Under the pieces are notes generated by a model. That model was not told where the DNA came from. It saw only the letters and a list, made by a program, of their open reading frames with translations, and made no database searches. Source: Aurantiochytrium sp. KH105 (taxonomy: Eukaryota > Sar > Bigyra > Thraustochytrida > Thraustochytriidae). Taken from it: a DNA stretch of 64,000 nucleotides. Where the stretch lies: assembly GCA_003116975.1 (NCBI GenBank), contig BGKB01000080.1:1-64000 (forward strand), read 5' to 3'. The translations under genes and the position numbers were made by a program. Numbering within the stretch: the first letter of the stretch is position 1; every line of letters starts with the position of its first letter. Below are positions 30,481 through 40,618 of the stretch, one piece after another.

Positions 30481-30844
30481 GGCCTGGCGACGAGCACGCA
30501 CGCACGCACGAGCAAGCAAGCGGCCGCGACGGGGTCGGTCGGCCTCGGCTTTGTTTGCAAGCTGGCGGTCGGCTGTTTGGAGTTTGGGTTTTGCCTGCCC
30601 GCCTGCCTGCGCGCCGCTCGCTGCTCTGCTCTGCTCTGCTCTGCTTTGGCTGGCCGCTCCTCTCAGCGTCTCTGGGTGCAGGCAGGCAGGCAAGCAGGTA
30701 GGGGGCGGGAGAGAGAGAGGTTGGGAGACACGGCGCAGGCAAAGGTGCGGAAGCCGCCAGCACCGGCGGTGCAGGGCGCGACGCTGCAGGCACCAGCAAA
30801 CGAACGAAACTTGGAAAGAGGAGCAGCAGATCATACCAACAGGG

Positions 30845-30908
30845 AGAGGAAGAAAGAAAAAAAGAAAGAAGGAAAAGAAAGAAAGAGGGAAAAGAAAGAA
30901 AGAGGGAA

Positions 30909-30960
<52 letters not shown>

Positions 30961-30962
30961 GG
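30845..30962. repeat. GAAA tetranucleotide microsatellite
   Basis: About 115 bp of GAAA units interrupted by GGGAAAA; the 3' part is uninterrupted GAAA for about 50 bp. It is a strong purine/pyrimidine strand asymmetry. Confidence 0.92.
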
Positions 30963-31729
30963 GGAAGAGGCAAAGGCAGTGGAGGCCGCGGCGCGTTGGA
31001 TCCGCGACGCTCTGAGCGTCGCCGCCCCTGCCATGCATGCATGCAATCCGCACCGCGCGAGGGAGGGCGAGGCCAGGGAAAGAAAGCTACAGCGACCGCG
31101 GCGCGAACGGCCGCGGACTCGCCGCACCTTGCTGCCAGCCAGCAGCACCCGCCGCACCTTGCTGCCAGAGGCCAGCCAGCCAGCCAGCACCTCGCTGCCA
31201 GCACCTTTGCAGCGCAGCTAGCTTCTTCTAGGTTGCCTGTTTCCTTCTCCCGGGGCTTCCGCTCGGAATTCTGCTCGAGCTCGCCGCTGCCGACGTCGTT
31301 GTCATCGCGCCGGGAAGACAAGCCCGTCCTCCGCGGCTCCGTTCAAATCGCCGCGCTCCGAATTCAAATAAGCCTGATCGGCGGTCGCTCCTCTCCACCA
31401 AGCTCGACGCTGGAGCGAACGAACGATGATGATCCATCCTCGCAGCCAAGCTCGTGCAGATCGATCGCGGAGCACAGGAAGCCCGCCGTCCACCCGTCCA
31501 TCCGCGCATCCAGGGCAGGCACTGGCCATACGAGCCGCGCGGATGCTATCTTTCCTTCTTCGCTCGGCCTAACGTCCCGAGCTCGCCGCCGCAGCCCGCG
31601 CTGCGTACGCACGCACGCGTGTGGAGCTGCGCCTCGGCGCCAGGCCGCGCCCCGTTTGGCTCTTGCGGCGGCCGCGCTCGGCGCGAGGCGAGGAAATCGT
31701 CCCCTTCATTCATTCATCCATCCGTCATC

Positions 31730-31915
31730 CTCTTCAAGTTGCATTCTTTCGGATTTTCAAATCAATTTTCATGAAAAATCAATTTTTCCAAATTTGAAAA
31801 TCGGTTTTTGAAAATTTGTTTGAAAATTTGTTTGAAATTTTGAAAGTTTCTCCAAGTTTGGCGGCTGATGATCCCAGTTTCAAATTTCGGAGGGTTTCGA
31901 ATTTTCAAGTTTGTC
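31730..31915. other. AT-rich island with repeated TTTGAAAATTTG-like words
   Basis: About 185 bp of AT-rich DNA inside a GC-rich region, made of overlapping GAAAATTTG and CAAATTT words in both orientations. It has no coding potential. Its function is unknown; a scaffold-attachment, replication-start or simple-decay origin are all possible. Confidence 0.5.
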
Positions 31916-32006
31916 CTTCCTCAGAGGCATGTGGCGGGCTGTATGTAGTAGACTTGGGATGGACGGCGAGGATCTCGGGTGGCTTGCGTTGATTGGTTGC
32001 TTTGTG

Positions 32007-32035
32007 GCTTGCTTGCTTGCTTGCTTGCTTGCTTG
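32007..32035. repeat. GCTT tetranucleotide microsatellite
   Basis: About seven uninterrupted GCTT units. The same motif recurs at 38341-38383. Confidence 0.9.
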
Positions 32036-32349
32036 GAAGGATGAGGGCTGCGGCGAGACGGTCGCCTTGGCCCGTGCCCGTCTTCTGCCAAGCAGCAAGC
32101 CCTTTAAAACCAGCCAGCCACCGCTGGCATGACCATGCACGGCTAGGAAAACAAAATCACCACCATCATCCGCCCGCCGGCACTGGCCGAAGAAAACAAA
32201 CAACCATCCATACAGCCAGAGCACGGTGATGATCATGAGGAGGAGGAGAACTTCCTGCTGGCCGGTCTTCGACTCCGATAGTCTCGGCACGCGACGTCGC
32301 TTCCGTGCCTGGCCGGAAAGGCTCCTTGCCCGCCGGAAGCCGTCAGCCA

Positions 32350-32387
32350 GAACAAAACAAAACAAAACAAAACAAAGCAAAACAAAG
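32350..32387. repeat. AAAAC pentanucleotide microsatellite
   Basis: Seven or so AAAAC units, the last ones degenerating to AAAGC. Confidence 0.9.
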
Positions 32388-34044
32388 AGCACACCACCCC
32401 ACCCCACCCCAAACAATCCCTCCAAACCCGCGCGAACCAAGACCGGCCCCAGACGCATTCCTTCCCGGTCGTTCCCTCCGCCTTCCGCCGCCTCGCCTTG
32501 GCGCGTCTTGGCCTCATCCGTCCAGCCCATGCAGATGCAAATGCAACGCAAACGCAGCGCTGTGACCAGCCAGGTGGATCAATTCTTTGGGGCTGGCGGA
32601 TCCTGGCGCCTCACCGGTGCGGCCACATCTCCCGCCTCATTCTTCTCCAGCCTGGGTATGCGTTGATACTGAACACGGAAGGAAGACCTCTCTCTGCCCG
32701 GTAGCCGTGCCATATGGCGGATGGTAGAATCGACCCCACTTCGCGGCGCGCATTCCCGACTTGCGGCCCGCCATGCCCGACTTGCGCGCCGCGCCCTGTC
32801 CCAGGAAGCGCAGCGGATCTTTCCGCCTGTTCCGGGCTCGCAGAGCCACCCATTCCTCCGGGTCCCGTGCCGCGCGCCGCCCCGCACCCGCCTTACTCCA
32901 CGCCCCTTTCCTGCAAATACAGCTTACCACGCTCGTAGTGGAACATCTAGCTTGCGTCCGACCGAGCATGGGCCTTTTAAGGGTAGCTGCGGGGATATTT
33001 ATTAAGGCGGCGCGAAAACCTCGTATTGCGCCGCGGATAACGGCGCGGCGACCGCCCCCACAGCGCTCGAACGCCAAGCTGGACTGCGGGCAATGCGCGA
33101 ACGTTCCGGCGGTTCCGCCAGGCCGCGCGGACGAGCCGGTCCAAGGCAGCCACTGCCCCTCGAGCCGGTCCACGGCGGAACTTATAAAAAAAAGGAAAGA
33201 ATCAATAAATGCCTCACCTGGAGCAGCGCAGGCGCATGAGCGCGCGCCCTTTTGCGGCACGCACATGAGGCGCGCGCGCAACACGGCGCGGGCTTGTGCT
33301 CGACGAGCCAGGAGTTCTTGGTTTTCAGTGGTCGCTCGGGAGAATGCCTGCAGCGCCTGCTAGCCTGGCTGGCGAAGGAGCAGCTGCAGCAGCCAGGTGA
33401 GACGATGCGCTGAAGATTAAAAAAAAATTGGGACGCGCGCAGTGGGACTCTCTCTCTCTCTCTCCAAAGATGGAGGGCCGAGCTGTTGTGAGCTAAAAGA
33501 AAAAGTCTCTGTGCTCTTGATTGCGAACTGGCTGGCCAATCAAATTCCTCCGTGTTGCGTTGTGCTGCGCTGTACTGCGCTCCGCTGCCGCTGTGCCGAT
33601 CACCGCTGGCGATGAATGACCAAGCGCGAGCTGCAGCTGCAGCTGCTACTGAGCGAAGATCGGCCATCTGAAAGGCCTCAACAGCGACATGCGATCAGCA
33701 AGTCTCTTCAAGTCATGACGGATCACAGGCGGGGCTCACAGGTTTTTCTTTTCAACAGAGCTTCACTTCATGAGAGACGAAAATGCCGTATCGTCAGTGG
33801 CAATGGCAAGTGGCAGTGGCTGGACGGCAGCAACCATTTCATTAGAAAAAAGGAGGAGAAATAGTTTCATCTTTTATTCCTTTTTCAAAAGTCCCACGCT
33901 GAGATCACAGTAGCATGGACCATGAGAAAGTTCAAGTGAAAAAAAATATCCCGCAATGACTCCGGGAGACCCTGAGAAAGAAGTGGGGAACAACAGCTCC
34001 TCCTCCTCCTCCTCTAGGAGCGTCCTCTGTAGCCCCGACTAGGC

Positions 34045-36753
34045 CTAGTTCTCGACCTCCTGCGCAACATCCACAGCTTCGGACGCCGAGGCCTGCTCTC
34101 GCGCAGCCTCTGCTCTAGCCTTGTTGTCGGCCTCAACTCGGGCCTCGCTCTCGGCCTGATCCTCCACGAACGGGTCACGGTCGAGATCGTAGATGAGCTG
34201 CGCGCTCGAAACGAGCGTCGGGCCACCACCATAACGCGCGTGCAAATAATCCCAGATGCCGCGATTAATGATGATGTAGTGCACGTCGCGCCGCAAGTCC
34301 GGCTTCGGCTCTCGCGTGACGCCCCCTGCAGAGCCATCAGCAGCAGTAGCAGCAGCGTCCACACCCTTGGGAAGCGGTTGCAAAAGAGGCTCGTTGTCAA
34401 TAGGCCCCGGCGCAGTCACGCCATCAAAGGTGCCACGTCCCATCTGAGGCGAGTTTCGAACAAAGCGCTGCCAGGACTTGGCCCAGGTGTTGCTGAGGAT
34501 GTAGCTCGCGGGACCAGCACCCTCGAGCTCGCGGATCTTGGCCTTCTCCTCTTCGCGACGCTCCATGTTGGAGACCCTCTCCTCAACACAGGTGCTGCAT
34601 TCGCGTACTTCCTGGAGCGTCGAAGCTGCGCCGTACAGGCGGTCAATCGTGTTGTACACTTGAGGCGTCACCCGGAAGATGCGCGAATCAATCGAAGGCG
34701 ACACGAGCGGAAGCAGACGGCCGTGGGGACACGTCGAGTCAAAGGTGCCGCACACGCCGGGCCGGCCGAGCGTCGCCCACTTGAGCGTCCAATACTGCGA
34801 GATGAAGCGCGCCTCTTCCCCCTCGAGACACTCTTCGGCAGACTGTGCCAGCGCTTCGTGCAGCTCCTTGAAGCTCTCGCGCGAGGCGGCTGACCGGTGT
34901 TTGCGGTAAAACAAAAGGTAAGCCTCGTTGCTCTGCACGTTTGCCTCTGATACCACGCGCACCTGGTCGTCGTCGTACTCGTACCACTTGTCGTTTACAG
35001 GGTTTCTGCACACGGATGTATAGTGACCACCGTTCATGCCGCCCGAGTGCCGCACGACTGCCACCAAGTCATACATACATTCGGACGGATCCGCCTGCGC
35101 ATCCGCACGGCGAGACTGCTGCGCCGGGTCCACGGCGGCCGCGTGTCCGCTGTTCTTGTCAAAGTAAAAGTCGGAGAGGTCCAAGTCGTTCACAGGATAC
35201 ACGACCGGCGTCTGGTTCTTTGTACTGTTGAGCGTCCACGCAATTGAAGTACGATTAAAGCGCTTGAGGTTCAAGCAGAGCACCTCGGGAAGGTGCGCAA
35301 AGGCATGCGACTTCACCGCGTCCTGTTTGGCCCTGCATTTCTCGCAATAATACTGCTCATCTCCAGTCAGCTGCTCTGGCGCAAAGAACGCCTGCATACA
35401 TTCGCGCAAGGAGAGCATTTGCGACTCGTAGCCGACCATGGACTTGAGCGTCTTCATGACGCCCCAAAGCCCTCCGTTTGAGCTGTTGTTTGACGTGCCC
35501 GACGAGGTCGACATACTCCGACCTCGAGCGGCAATCTCCTGCTCTTCGGCCTCTTCGCGCCGTCGCAAGTCCTTGACAAGTGCTTTCGAAGGCAGTGCCA
35601 GCGACAGTTCCAGATACTCTTCTAATGACATGGAAGTGTATCCACACTGCTTGCACGTGACGCGCTGCACGAGAAGCGTCAAAAAGGTGTCGCTAATAAT
35701 GCTCTGCGAGTACTCCTTCTCGAGCTGCAGAAACGTTGATTTGTCGCCCTCGCCGTCCGTATCCTCGTCGTCGTTCTCCGCGCGCGGCGACGCAATCGAC
35801 GAGCTCGCGTCTTCATCGTCATCCACAGCACCGCCGTTAGCACCCACAGAAGATGCCTCGCTCACCGGACTTGGTGCTACGGGGGGAAGCGCTGCATGGG
35901 CTGCGCCGTTGGCGCCATTGGCGTCCGAGCGACCGCGCGTCCGTCGACGGAAGGAAGGTTTGAATTTACGCCGACGCCCGCTGGTGCTCCCGCCCGCCCC
36001 TGAGGCGGTGTCCGTTGCCCGGCTTGCGTTCGATCGGTGCGATCGCTTCGAGGCCTTTTGCTCGCTGTCCAGCAGCTGCATGGCCTTGCGCGCAGGGTGA
36101 AACCTGGAGTCGATGCGGACCGCAAGCTCCTCGTGCAAGTCGTTCATAATGTAGTTCAGGGCCTCCTGGGCGTCCTGCTGACCATTCTCGCGGAACTCGG
36201 GCACGGCACGGATCACGCCGCGCACGAGATCGCGCGGCGTGAGGAACTTCTTGAGGTGGTGCTCCTCGTTGTCGCGGCCTTCAGCCCACATAGCCCGAAC
36301 GAGGTCTGCGAAATGGTTCACGAACTCGGAACGGTTTGGCTTCTGGTAATAGAGCATGGCGCCTGCGTCTGGCCACTTGTGGCAAAAGAACGCCACCACG
36401 GGTGGGCAGTGCACGAGGGCTTCCAGGATCGAGTTCAAGTAGCACGTGTTTCCTAGGTTGGCGAGGCCCACGGCCACCGACGGTTTCCACTGGATGGGTT
36501 CATCCCAATACAGCACATCCGGCTGGTGTCCTGCGCCGCCGTTGGCCACGCCGCCTGCGCCGCCGTTGGCCTCTACCGCGGCATCCTTGTCGCGTTCAGC
36601 GTCGTCAGCGGCGCTCTCCGCAATATCCTGCTCCTCCTCTTCGTCGTGGTCCGTCTCCGCCTCCACCTCGGGGACCTGCGCGGCGCCGGCGGCCGCTGCT
36701 TCTGCCACAGCAGCAGCACCAGCAGCAGCCCCTGCGTCCACCTCCGTGGCCAT
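34045..36753 (-). CDS. Ubiquitin-specific protease with C-terminal DUSP-like region (USP20/33-like)
   Basis: A 902-residue cysteine deubiquitinase, cleaving ubiquitin from proteins. The Cys box is VGLANLGNTCYLNS (Cys104 nucleophile); the His box is GGMNGGHYTS (His577) followed by WYEYDDDQV. Between them lie the FRENGQQDAQE block, a CxxC pair (CKQCGYTS), a second pair (CEKCRAKQDA) and long disordered Ser/Arg/Asp inserts (about 215-330). After the catalytic domain come DUSP-like signatures: WAKSWQRFVRNSP, PGPIDNEPLL and GIWDYLHARYGGGP. A DUSP C-terminal to the catalytic core is the USP20/USP33 order, but their N-terminal ZnF-UBP is absent; the N-terminus is instead an Ala/Glu-rich tail. The ATG at 36753 (MATEVDAG) is the first Met of the frame, which stays open upstream without ATG. 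It is divergent from the bS6m gene. Confidence 0.9.
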   Translation of the reverse strand: MATEVDAGAAAGAAAVAEAAAAGAAQVPEVEAETDHDEEEEQDIAESAADDAERDKDAAVEANGGAGGVANGGAGHQPDVLYWDEPIQWKPSVAVGLANLGNTCYLNSILEALVHCPPVVAFFCHKWPDAGAMLYYQKPNRSEFVNHFADLVRAMWAEGRDNEEHHLKKFLTPRDLVRGVIRAVPEFRENGQQDAQEALNYIMNDLHEELAVRIDSRFHPARKAMQLLDSEQKASKRSHRSNASRATDTASGAGGSTSGRRRKFKPSFRRRTRGRSDANGANGAAHAALPPVAPSPVSEASSVGANGGAVDDDEDASSSIASPRAENDDEDTDGEGDKSTFLQLEKEYSQSIISDTFLTLLVQRVTCKQCGYTSMSLEEYLELSLALPSKALVKDLRRREEAEEQEIAARGRSMSTSSGTSNNSSNGGLWGVMKTLKSMVGYESQMLSLRECMQAFFAPEQLTGDEQYYCEKCRAKQDAVKSHAFAHLPEVLCLNLKRFNRTSIAWTLNSTKNQTPVVYPVNDLDLSDFYFDKNSGHAAAVDPAQQSRRADAQADPSECMYDLVAVVRHSGGMNGGHYTSVCRNPVNDKWYEYDDDQVRVVSEANVQSNEAYLLFYRKHRSAASRESFKELHEALAQSAEECLEGEEARFISQYWTLKWATLGRPGVCGTFDSTCPHGRLLPLVSPSIDSRIFRVTPQVYNTIDRLYGAASTLQEVRECSTCVEERVSNMERREEEKAKIRELEGAGPASYILSNTWAKSWQRFVRNSPQMGRGTFDGVTAPGPIDNEPLLQPLPKGVDAAATAADGSAGGVTREPKPDLRRDVHYIIINRGIWDYLHARYGGGPTLVSSAQLIYDLDRDPFVEDQAESEARVEADNKARAEAAREQASASEAVDVAQEVEN

Positions 36754-37764
36754 GTCCGCGACGGCGTTCTTGCTACGTCCGCTCGGGCGCTGCTCGGGGT
36801 CGTCGGCGGCTTTCGGGCGCCGTGCGAGGCGCGTGCGCGGGGTGGGTGGGTTCCTCGCCCGGCAGCCAGGGTCCTTCTTGTTCTTCTTGGCTCGCCGCGA
36901 AAGCAGATCTCGCGCAAGCTTCTCGTCAGGCGCTCCGCGGCGCCGCCAGCATCCCTGCGCGCGAGTCGAGCGCCTTCCCGCGCGCCTTCTCCACGTCGCT
37001 CTCCGCGCCCTTGGAGCGCGGCAGCAACGCGCGAATGAGAGAGAGAGAGAGAGAGACAAGGAGAGAAAAGAGGGAGAGGTTCAAACCCGGGCTCGAGCCT
37101 CCTCCCCTGCCCTGCCCTGCCCTTCTCTCCCTCGCTCCCTCGCTCGGTCGCGGTACCACGCCGCGCGCAGCTCCTCCGCGCTGCTCCCCGCCGCTCCGCT
37201 CGCCCTCCCGCGCGCCGTGCCGGTCCTCGCGCGGCGGCTTCGGGCTCGAGGTTTTTGGAGTCTGGCTGAAAGAAAAAAATTATGAATGCGCAGAAGATGC
37301 CGAGGCAGCTTTAGGACCGCAGTTTATGCCCCCTTAACTGCGCGCCGTTCCCGCCCTTGCGCCCCACGAAAGCAGACTTGCGCGTCGGCGGTTTCGACTT
37401 GTGGCGGTGCGCGAAAATGCGACTTGGGAGAGGCGTTTAAGGCGGTATGTCAAAAGTGCCGCCTTAAGGCGGGGAGACGCAAGTGGAGAATGGGGCGGGC
37501 GCAAGTGGAGAAAATGGCGCGGCAAGTGCAGAATGGAGGCGCGGTTAAGGCGGTGCGGAGGAGGCGCCACCGCGGCCGCGGGCGCAGAGCCACTGCGTCC
37601 ATACCGGGAGCGAGGAGAGCGCGCGGGCGTCTGAGCGAGCGAGAGCGAGGAGGCCGCGGGCCGCGGAGCCGGGCGAGCGAGCGCCGCGCAGCTTCCCTTC
37701 GTTCCTTCCCTCCTCCCATCTCTCGTTTCGCTGGCCACCTGCTGGCTTTCGGACGGAAGCGAGG
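36754..37764. promoter_or_regulatory. Divergent promoter region, USP / mitochondrial bS6
   Basis: About 1 kb between two divergent starts. It contains a GA-dinucleotide tract (37037-37055) and, nearer bS6, a dense set of recurring words: TTAAGGCGG at 37437-37445 and 37545-37553, the perfect palindrome CCGCCTTAAGGCGG at 37459-37472, and several GCAAGTG/GACTTGCG words. The promoter role is inferred from position only. Confidence 0.5.
37459..37472. promoter_or_regulatory. 14-bp palindrome CCGCCTTAAGGCGG upstream of bS6m
   Basis: A perfect inverted repeat, about 295 bp upstream of the bS6m ATG, flanked by two direct TTAAGGCGG half-copies. It could bind a dimeric transcription factor; no factor is known to me for this word. 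Confidence 0.35.
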
Positions 37765-38112
37765 ATGGCGCCCGTGTATGTGCTCATGTGCTCGCTGCGG
37801 CCGAACGTCGGCGCGGCGGGGCTCAAGCGCGTCGTGAAGGACTGCGTGGAGCTCGTGCTGGAGAACAACGCAATAGTGCGGAACGTGCGGAATAACGGCA
37901 TTCGCAAGATGGGATACAAGCTTGACGGAAAGGGAGAGGCCGAGCGCCATTCGCGCACCCACATGTTTTCCATGGAATTTATTGCCCCTCCGGCGCTCGT
38001 GCCTGAGATTCACAAGCGCCTGGCTATTGACGACGATGTGATTCGCTCCACGACTTTGCGGGCTGACGAAACTTTGCCGCGGTTTGCACCCTTACTAAAA
38101 AAGTATGAATGA
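37765..38112 (+). CDS. Mitochondrial small-subunit ribosomal protein bS6 (MRPS6)
   Basis: A 115-residue protein with the full bS6 fold: an N-terminal beta strand PVYVLMCSLRP, a helix VVKDCVELVLENNAIV, the family-typical RNVRNNGIRKMGYKL, a strand THMFSMEFIAPP, a second helix and the C-terminal VIRSTTLRADE segment, where the family often has VLRxxxV. bS6 lies in the platform of the small ribosomal subunit next to bS18. Length matches bacterial S6 and human MRPS6 (about 110-135). No separate presequence is seen, as is usual for MRPS6. The ATG at 37765 is in a clear context (GGATGGCG). An AATAAA lies 26 bp after the stop codon (38138-38143). Confidence 0.88.
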   Translation: MAPVYVLMCSLRPNVGAAGLKRVVKDCVELVLENNAIVRNVRNNGIRKMGYKLDGKGEAERHSRTHMFSMEFIAPPALVPEIHKRLAIDDDVIRSTTLRADETLPRFAPLLKKYE

Positions 38113-38243
38113 TCATGATAATTTTCTTTTTTTCCGGAATAAAGCCCGTGGGCCAGACCGGGCCAGGCCAGGCCAGGCAAGACCAAACCAAACGGGTCAG
38201 ATCAAACCAGACCATCGAAAGGCAATGCTAGTATTATTTTCTT

Positions 38244-38272
38244 GCCAAGCCAAGCCAAGCCAAGCCAAGCCA
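38244..38272. repeat. CCAAG pentanucleotide microsatellite
   Basis: Five to six uninterrupted GCCAA/CCAAG units. Confidence 0.9.
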
Positions 38273-38339
38273 TTGCCAGCTTCTCTCTATCTTTTTCCAA
38301 AATAAAAGGGACCCCTCCCTTTCTAAAGCGTGACAAGGC

Positions 38340-38340
<1 letters not shown>

Positions 38341-38382
<42 letters not shown>

Positions 38383-38383
38383 T
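38341..38383. repeat. GCTT tetranucleotide microsatellite
   Basis: Ten uninterrupted GCTT units, the longest perfect tetranucleotide run of this type here. Confidence 0.92.
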
Positions 38384-38551
38384 AGAGCCTCGATACATAA
38401 GCGTTTACCTCGCTGGCCGTCTCGGATGCGAGCTTGACAACAAAGCAAAACCTTGGCACTCTGCTCTTTACTTTTGGTTGATTCTTCGTGCTCCCCGGTC
38501 ATCGTCACGGACTGCACCCTTCCCCTTGCAACATGCATGTCGAACGTCAAA

Positions 38552-39826
38552 TCAAACAACGTGCTGACCGCGAGACCCACGCGAAGAGAGGAGGCTTTCC
38601 GCATTGGACTGGATTTGCTTCGCACGCTGGATTTGCTTGCGCGCATTCTGATCAGAGTAAAAGTTCCCATACGCTTGAGACATGCGCCTCCGCGCTGCTG
38701 CCGGCGAGTTCGCCTGTGATTGACTCCCTCGAGAACTATGCGCCAGCTGTTGTCGGCTCCTCTGCGGAGACGCGCGACCCGAATTCACGGGGAGCGTCTT
38801 GGCTGACATTGGTGTAAGAGCTCGACGCACCGCGGCGCGGACGTCTGCGTCCACGCCGTCATCTCTCCGCTGCCCTTGGATATCTCGGGCCGTCGGCGTT
38901 CGCGCGCGTCTCCTCTGTGTCCCTGCATGTGTGCTAGATCTTGCCTTAGGGGACGCTCGGGCTGGACTGGAAGGCCTTGATTTGCGAAGCTGCTGTTCCC
39001 AGGCTTTGTCACGCTCAAACACTCCGCTCGACGATCGTCCCTGGCGCGAACCGGGCCCTGAACCAGCCGACGACGACGCGATTGAAGACTGTAAAATTCT
39101 CGAACGAACAAATCGCCGTGCTTTAGACTTGGACCCGTCACGCGGATTCGTCAGGGTGGCCGCAGATTGCTCGAATTCCAGGGGAGGTCGCGGCTCAATA
39201 TACAGCGCGGGCGGAGCCGCGTGCTTCATTTTGCCGTATGAACCATTTAAACCAGAAGTTGCTGTCCCACTTTTGCTAAATTTCGATTCATCATTGGCGA
39301 CATCTGCAAAGATCTCCGGTGCGTTTTCGAGAGCCTCGGACAGCTCGCAGGAGACCTTGACAATATTTTCGTCCGTTACGTAGATCTCATTGGCGTGTGC
39401 GACGCCGGCATCGGCGCGTTTGCTCATCCATTGCGCGCCAAGCTGCAGCAGTTGACATCGTACCCTTGCAAGACCAAGACGCAGCACCAGCCCAATCATG
39501 ATCCGTACTGCCAAGCTCTGCATCCGAATTTGCAAGACGCGATCAAGTCCAGCAGGTCTAAGTCCTCGTGCGCGACGATCTGCGATTGAAGTCGGCGAGG
39601 TCGCCGCGTACTCTTTTTCCACGTTGTTGCCGTGCACCTCGTTCTCATCCGCGGTGGTCTCGGCGACCTCGTCCACGTCTTCATCATCGTCAATGTGAAC
39701 CGAGTACCTGCCGGTGCGAGGGTCTGCTTTCGCGATGCCGCTCTCGGCAATGAGCGCACGCTCGAGCTTTTCGCGCGCGACCAGCAGCGCGGCCAGGTCC
39801 ACGGCGCCAAAGGGCACCGCGAACAT
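38552..39826 (-). CDS. Unrecognised basic, largely disordered protein
   Basis: A 424-residue reading frame from an ATG at 39826 (MFAVPFGAVDLAALLVAREK). I do not recognise the family. The N-terminal third looks folded: a helical AALLVAREKLERALIAES, an acidic DDDEDVDEV patch, then hydrophobic helices around IMIGLVLRLGLARVRCQLL and a segment HANEIYVTDENIVKVSCELSEALENAPEIF. From about residue 200 it is Ser/Arg/Gln-rich, strongly basic and probably disordered, with several SPARAS/SPKARS-type Ser-Pro sites that could be phosphorylated. Long frame, ATG start and the same orientation as the next two genes support a real gene, but no domain does. It might be a microtubule- or RNA-associated protein by composition, which is only a guess. 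Confidence 0.6.
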   Translation of the reverse strand: MFAVPFGAVDLAALLVAREKLERALIAESGIAKADPRTGRYSVHIDDDEDVDEVAETTADENEVHGNNVEKEYAATSPTSIADRRARGLRPAGLDRVLQIRMQSLAVRIMIGLVLRLGLARVRCQLLQLGAQWMSKRADAGVAHANEIYVTDENIVKVSCELSEALENAPEIFADVANDESKFSKSGTATSGLNGSYGKMKHAAPPALYIEPRPPLEFEQSAATLTNPRDGSKSKARRFVRSRILQSSIASSSAGSGPGSRQGRSSSGVFERDKAWEQQLRKSRPSSPARASPKARSSTHAGTQRRRARTPTARDIQGQRRDDGVDADVRAAVRRALTPMSAKTLPVNSGRASPQRSRQQLAHSSRGSQSQANSPAAARRRMSQAYGNFYSDQNARKQIQRAKQIQSNAESLLSSRGSRGQHVV

Positions 39827-40586
39827 GGTCCTCGGGCTCCCGTTTCTTTGCCTGGCTCCCGAGCCGGTTCCTGACTCCAGGCCGGACGCCGCGCTCGGCG
39901 CCGCCGCCGGTCCCGGGCCTCCTCGCGCGGCCGCGCGCCGCGTCTCGCCCCGGCAGAAGGAAGCGGTGCGCGGGAAAGTAGAACTGCGTACACGTCTGCC
40001 GCGGCAGGCAAGCAGGCCAGCAAGCAGGGAGTGAGCGACCTAGCGAGAGCTTTTGCGCCGGCATGAAACGTTCACCACCTACCTAGACAGGAACTTGGAG
40101 CCCGGGTCCGAGTCCGCGAACCTGGGCTCTGCCAGCATCCCGCGTCCCGGAGAAAAACCTGAGCCCGGCCCGAGCAGATCGATCTCCTTGACGTCGTGAA
40201 GCTAGCTAGCTAGCTAGCTCTGGCGTGCCAAGGTTGCCGAAGAAGCGAGCAGAGTGGAGATGACGCAGAAACTGGGGCGATAACGTGCAAATGGGAACCG
40301 GGATGGAGAAGGGTTGAGTTAGTTCTTGTTGTCCACCCCCGCCCGCCCGCCCGCCCGCCGGCCGGCCCACCCGGACGGAGCAAGCGCTCTTCTTTGCTCC
40401 GTGAGGTCAATCAGGGCCCGTGCTCTGCCGTGTGGTTGTTCGTGACGAAGAATCTGGTCCCGTGGGTCAAGCGTAGGCGGCAGAGTAGGATAAAGGATGC
40501 AGAAAAGAATTGCATGCTCCATGAAAACTCACTTCGTTCAAGAGATGAGCAAGAGAAGAATGAAAATGGACAACCTTGCCTTGAAC

Positions 40587-40618
<32 letters not shown>

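Larger units (their letters stand above)
30359..34044. other. 3.7 kb intergenic region rich in simple repeats; no gene recognised
   Basis: It lies between the start of the NAGK-AGPR gene and the end of the USP gene. It contains CGAG-type repeats just upstream of the NAGK-AGPR start, a long GAAA tract, GCTT and AAAAC microsatellites, and an AT-rich island (31730-31915). At 32740-33170 there are GC-rich words (GACTTGCG, TTAAGGCGG) that recur in other spacers. Open frames up to about 300 codons here are low-complexity translations of repeats and are not called as genes. Confidence 0.55.
38113..38551. other. Convergent 3' region with three microsatellites
   Basis: 439 bp between the bS6m stop and the stop of the unrecognised gene. 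It holds an AATAAA at 38138-38143, a CCAGG/CAAAC pentamer-like tract (38151-38215), a CCAAG pentamer repeat (38244-38272) and a GCTT repeat (38341-38383). No gene is seen. Confidence 0.6.

Noticed and set aside
30425-31811. Overlapping frames of 190-300 codons on both strands around the GAAA tract
   Set aside because: They translate simple repeats into Arg/Ala/Ser, Lys/Glu or Phe/Leu/Ser runs, overlap each other and lack domains.
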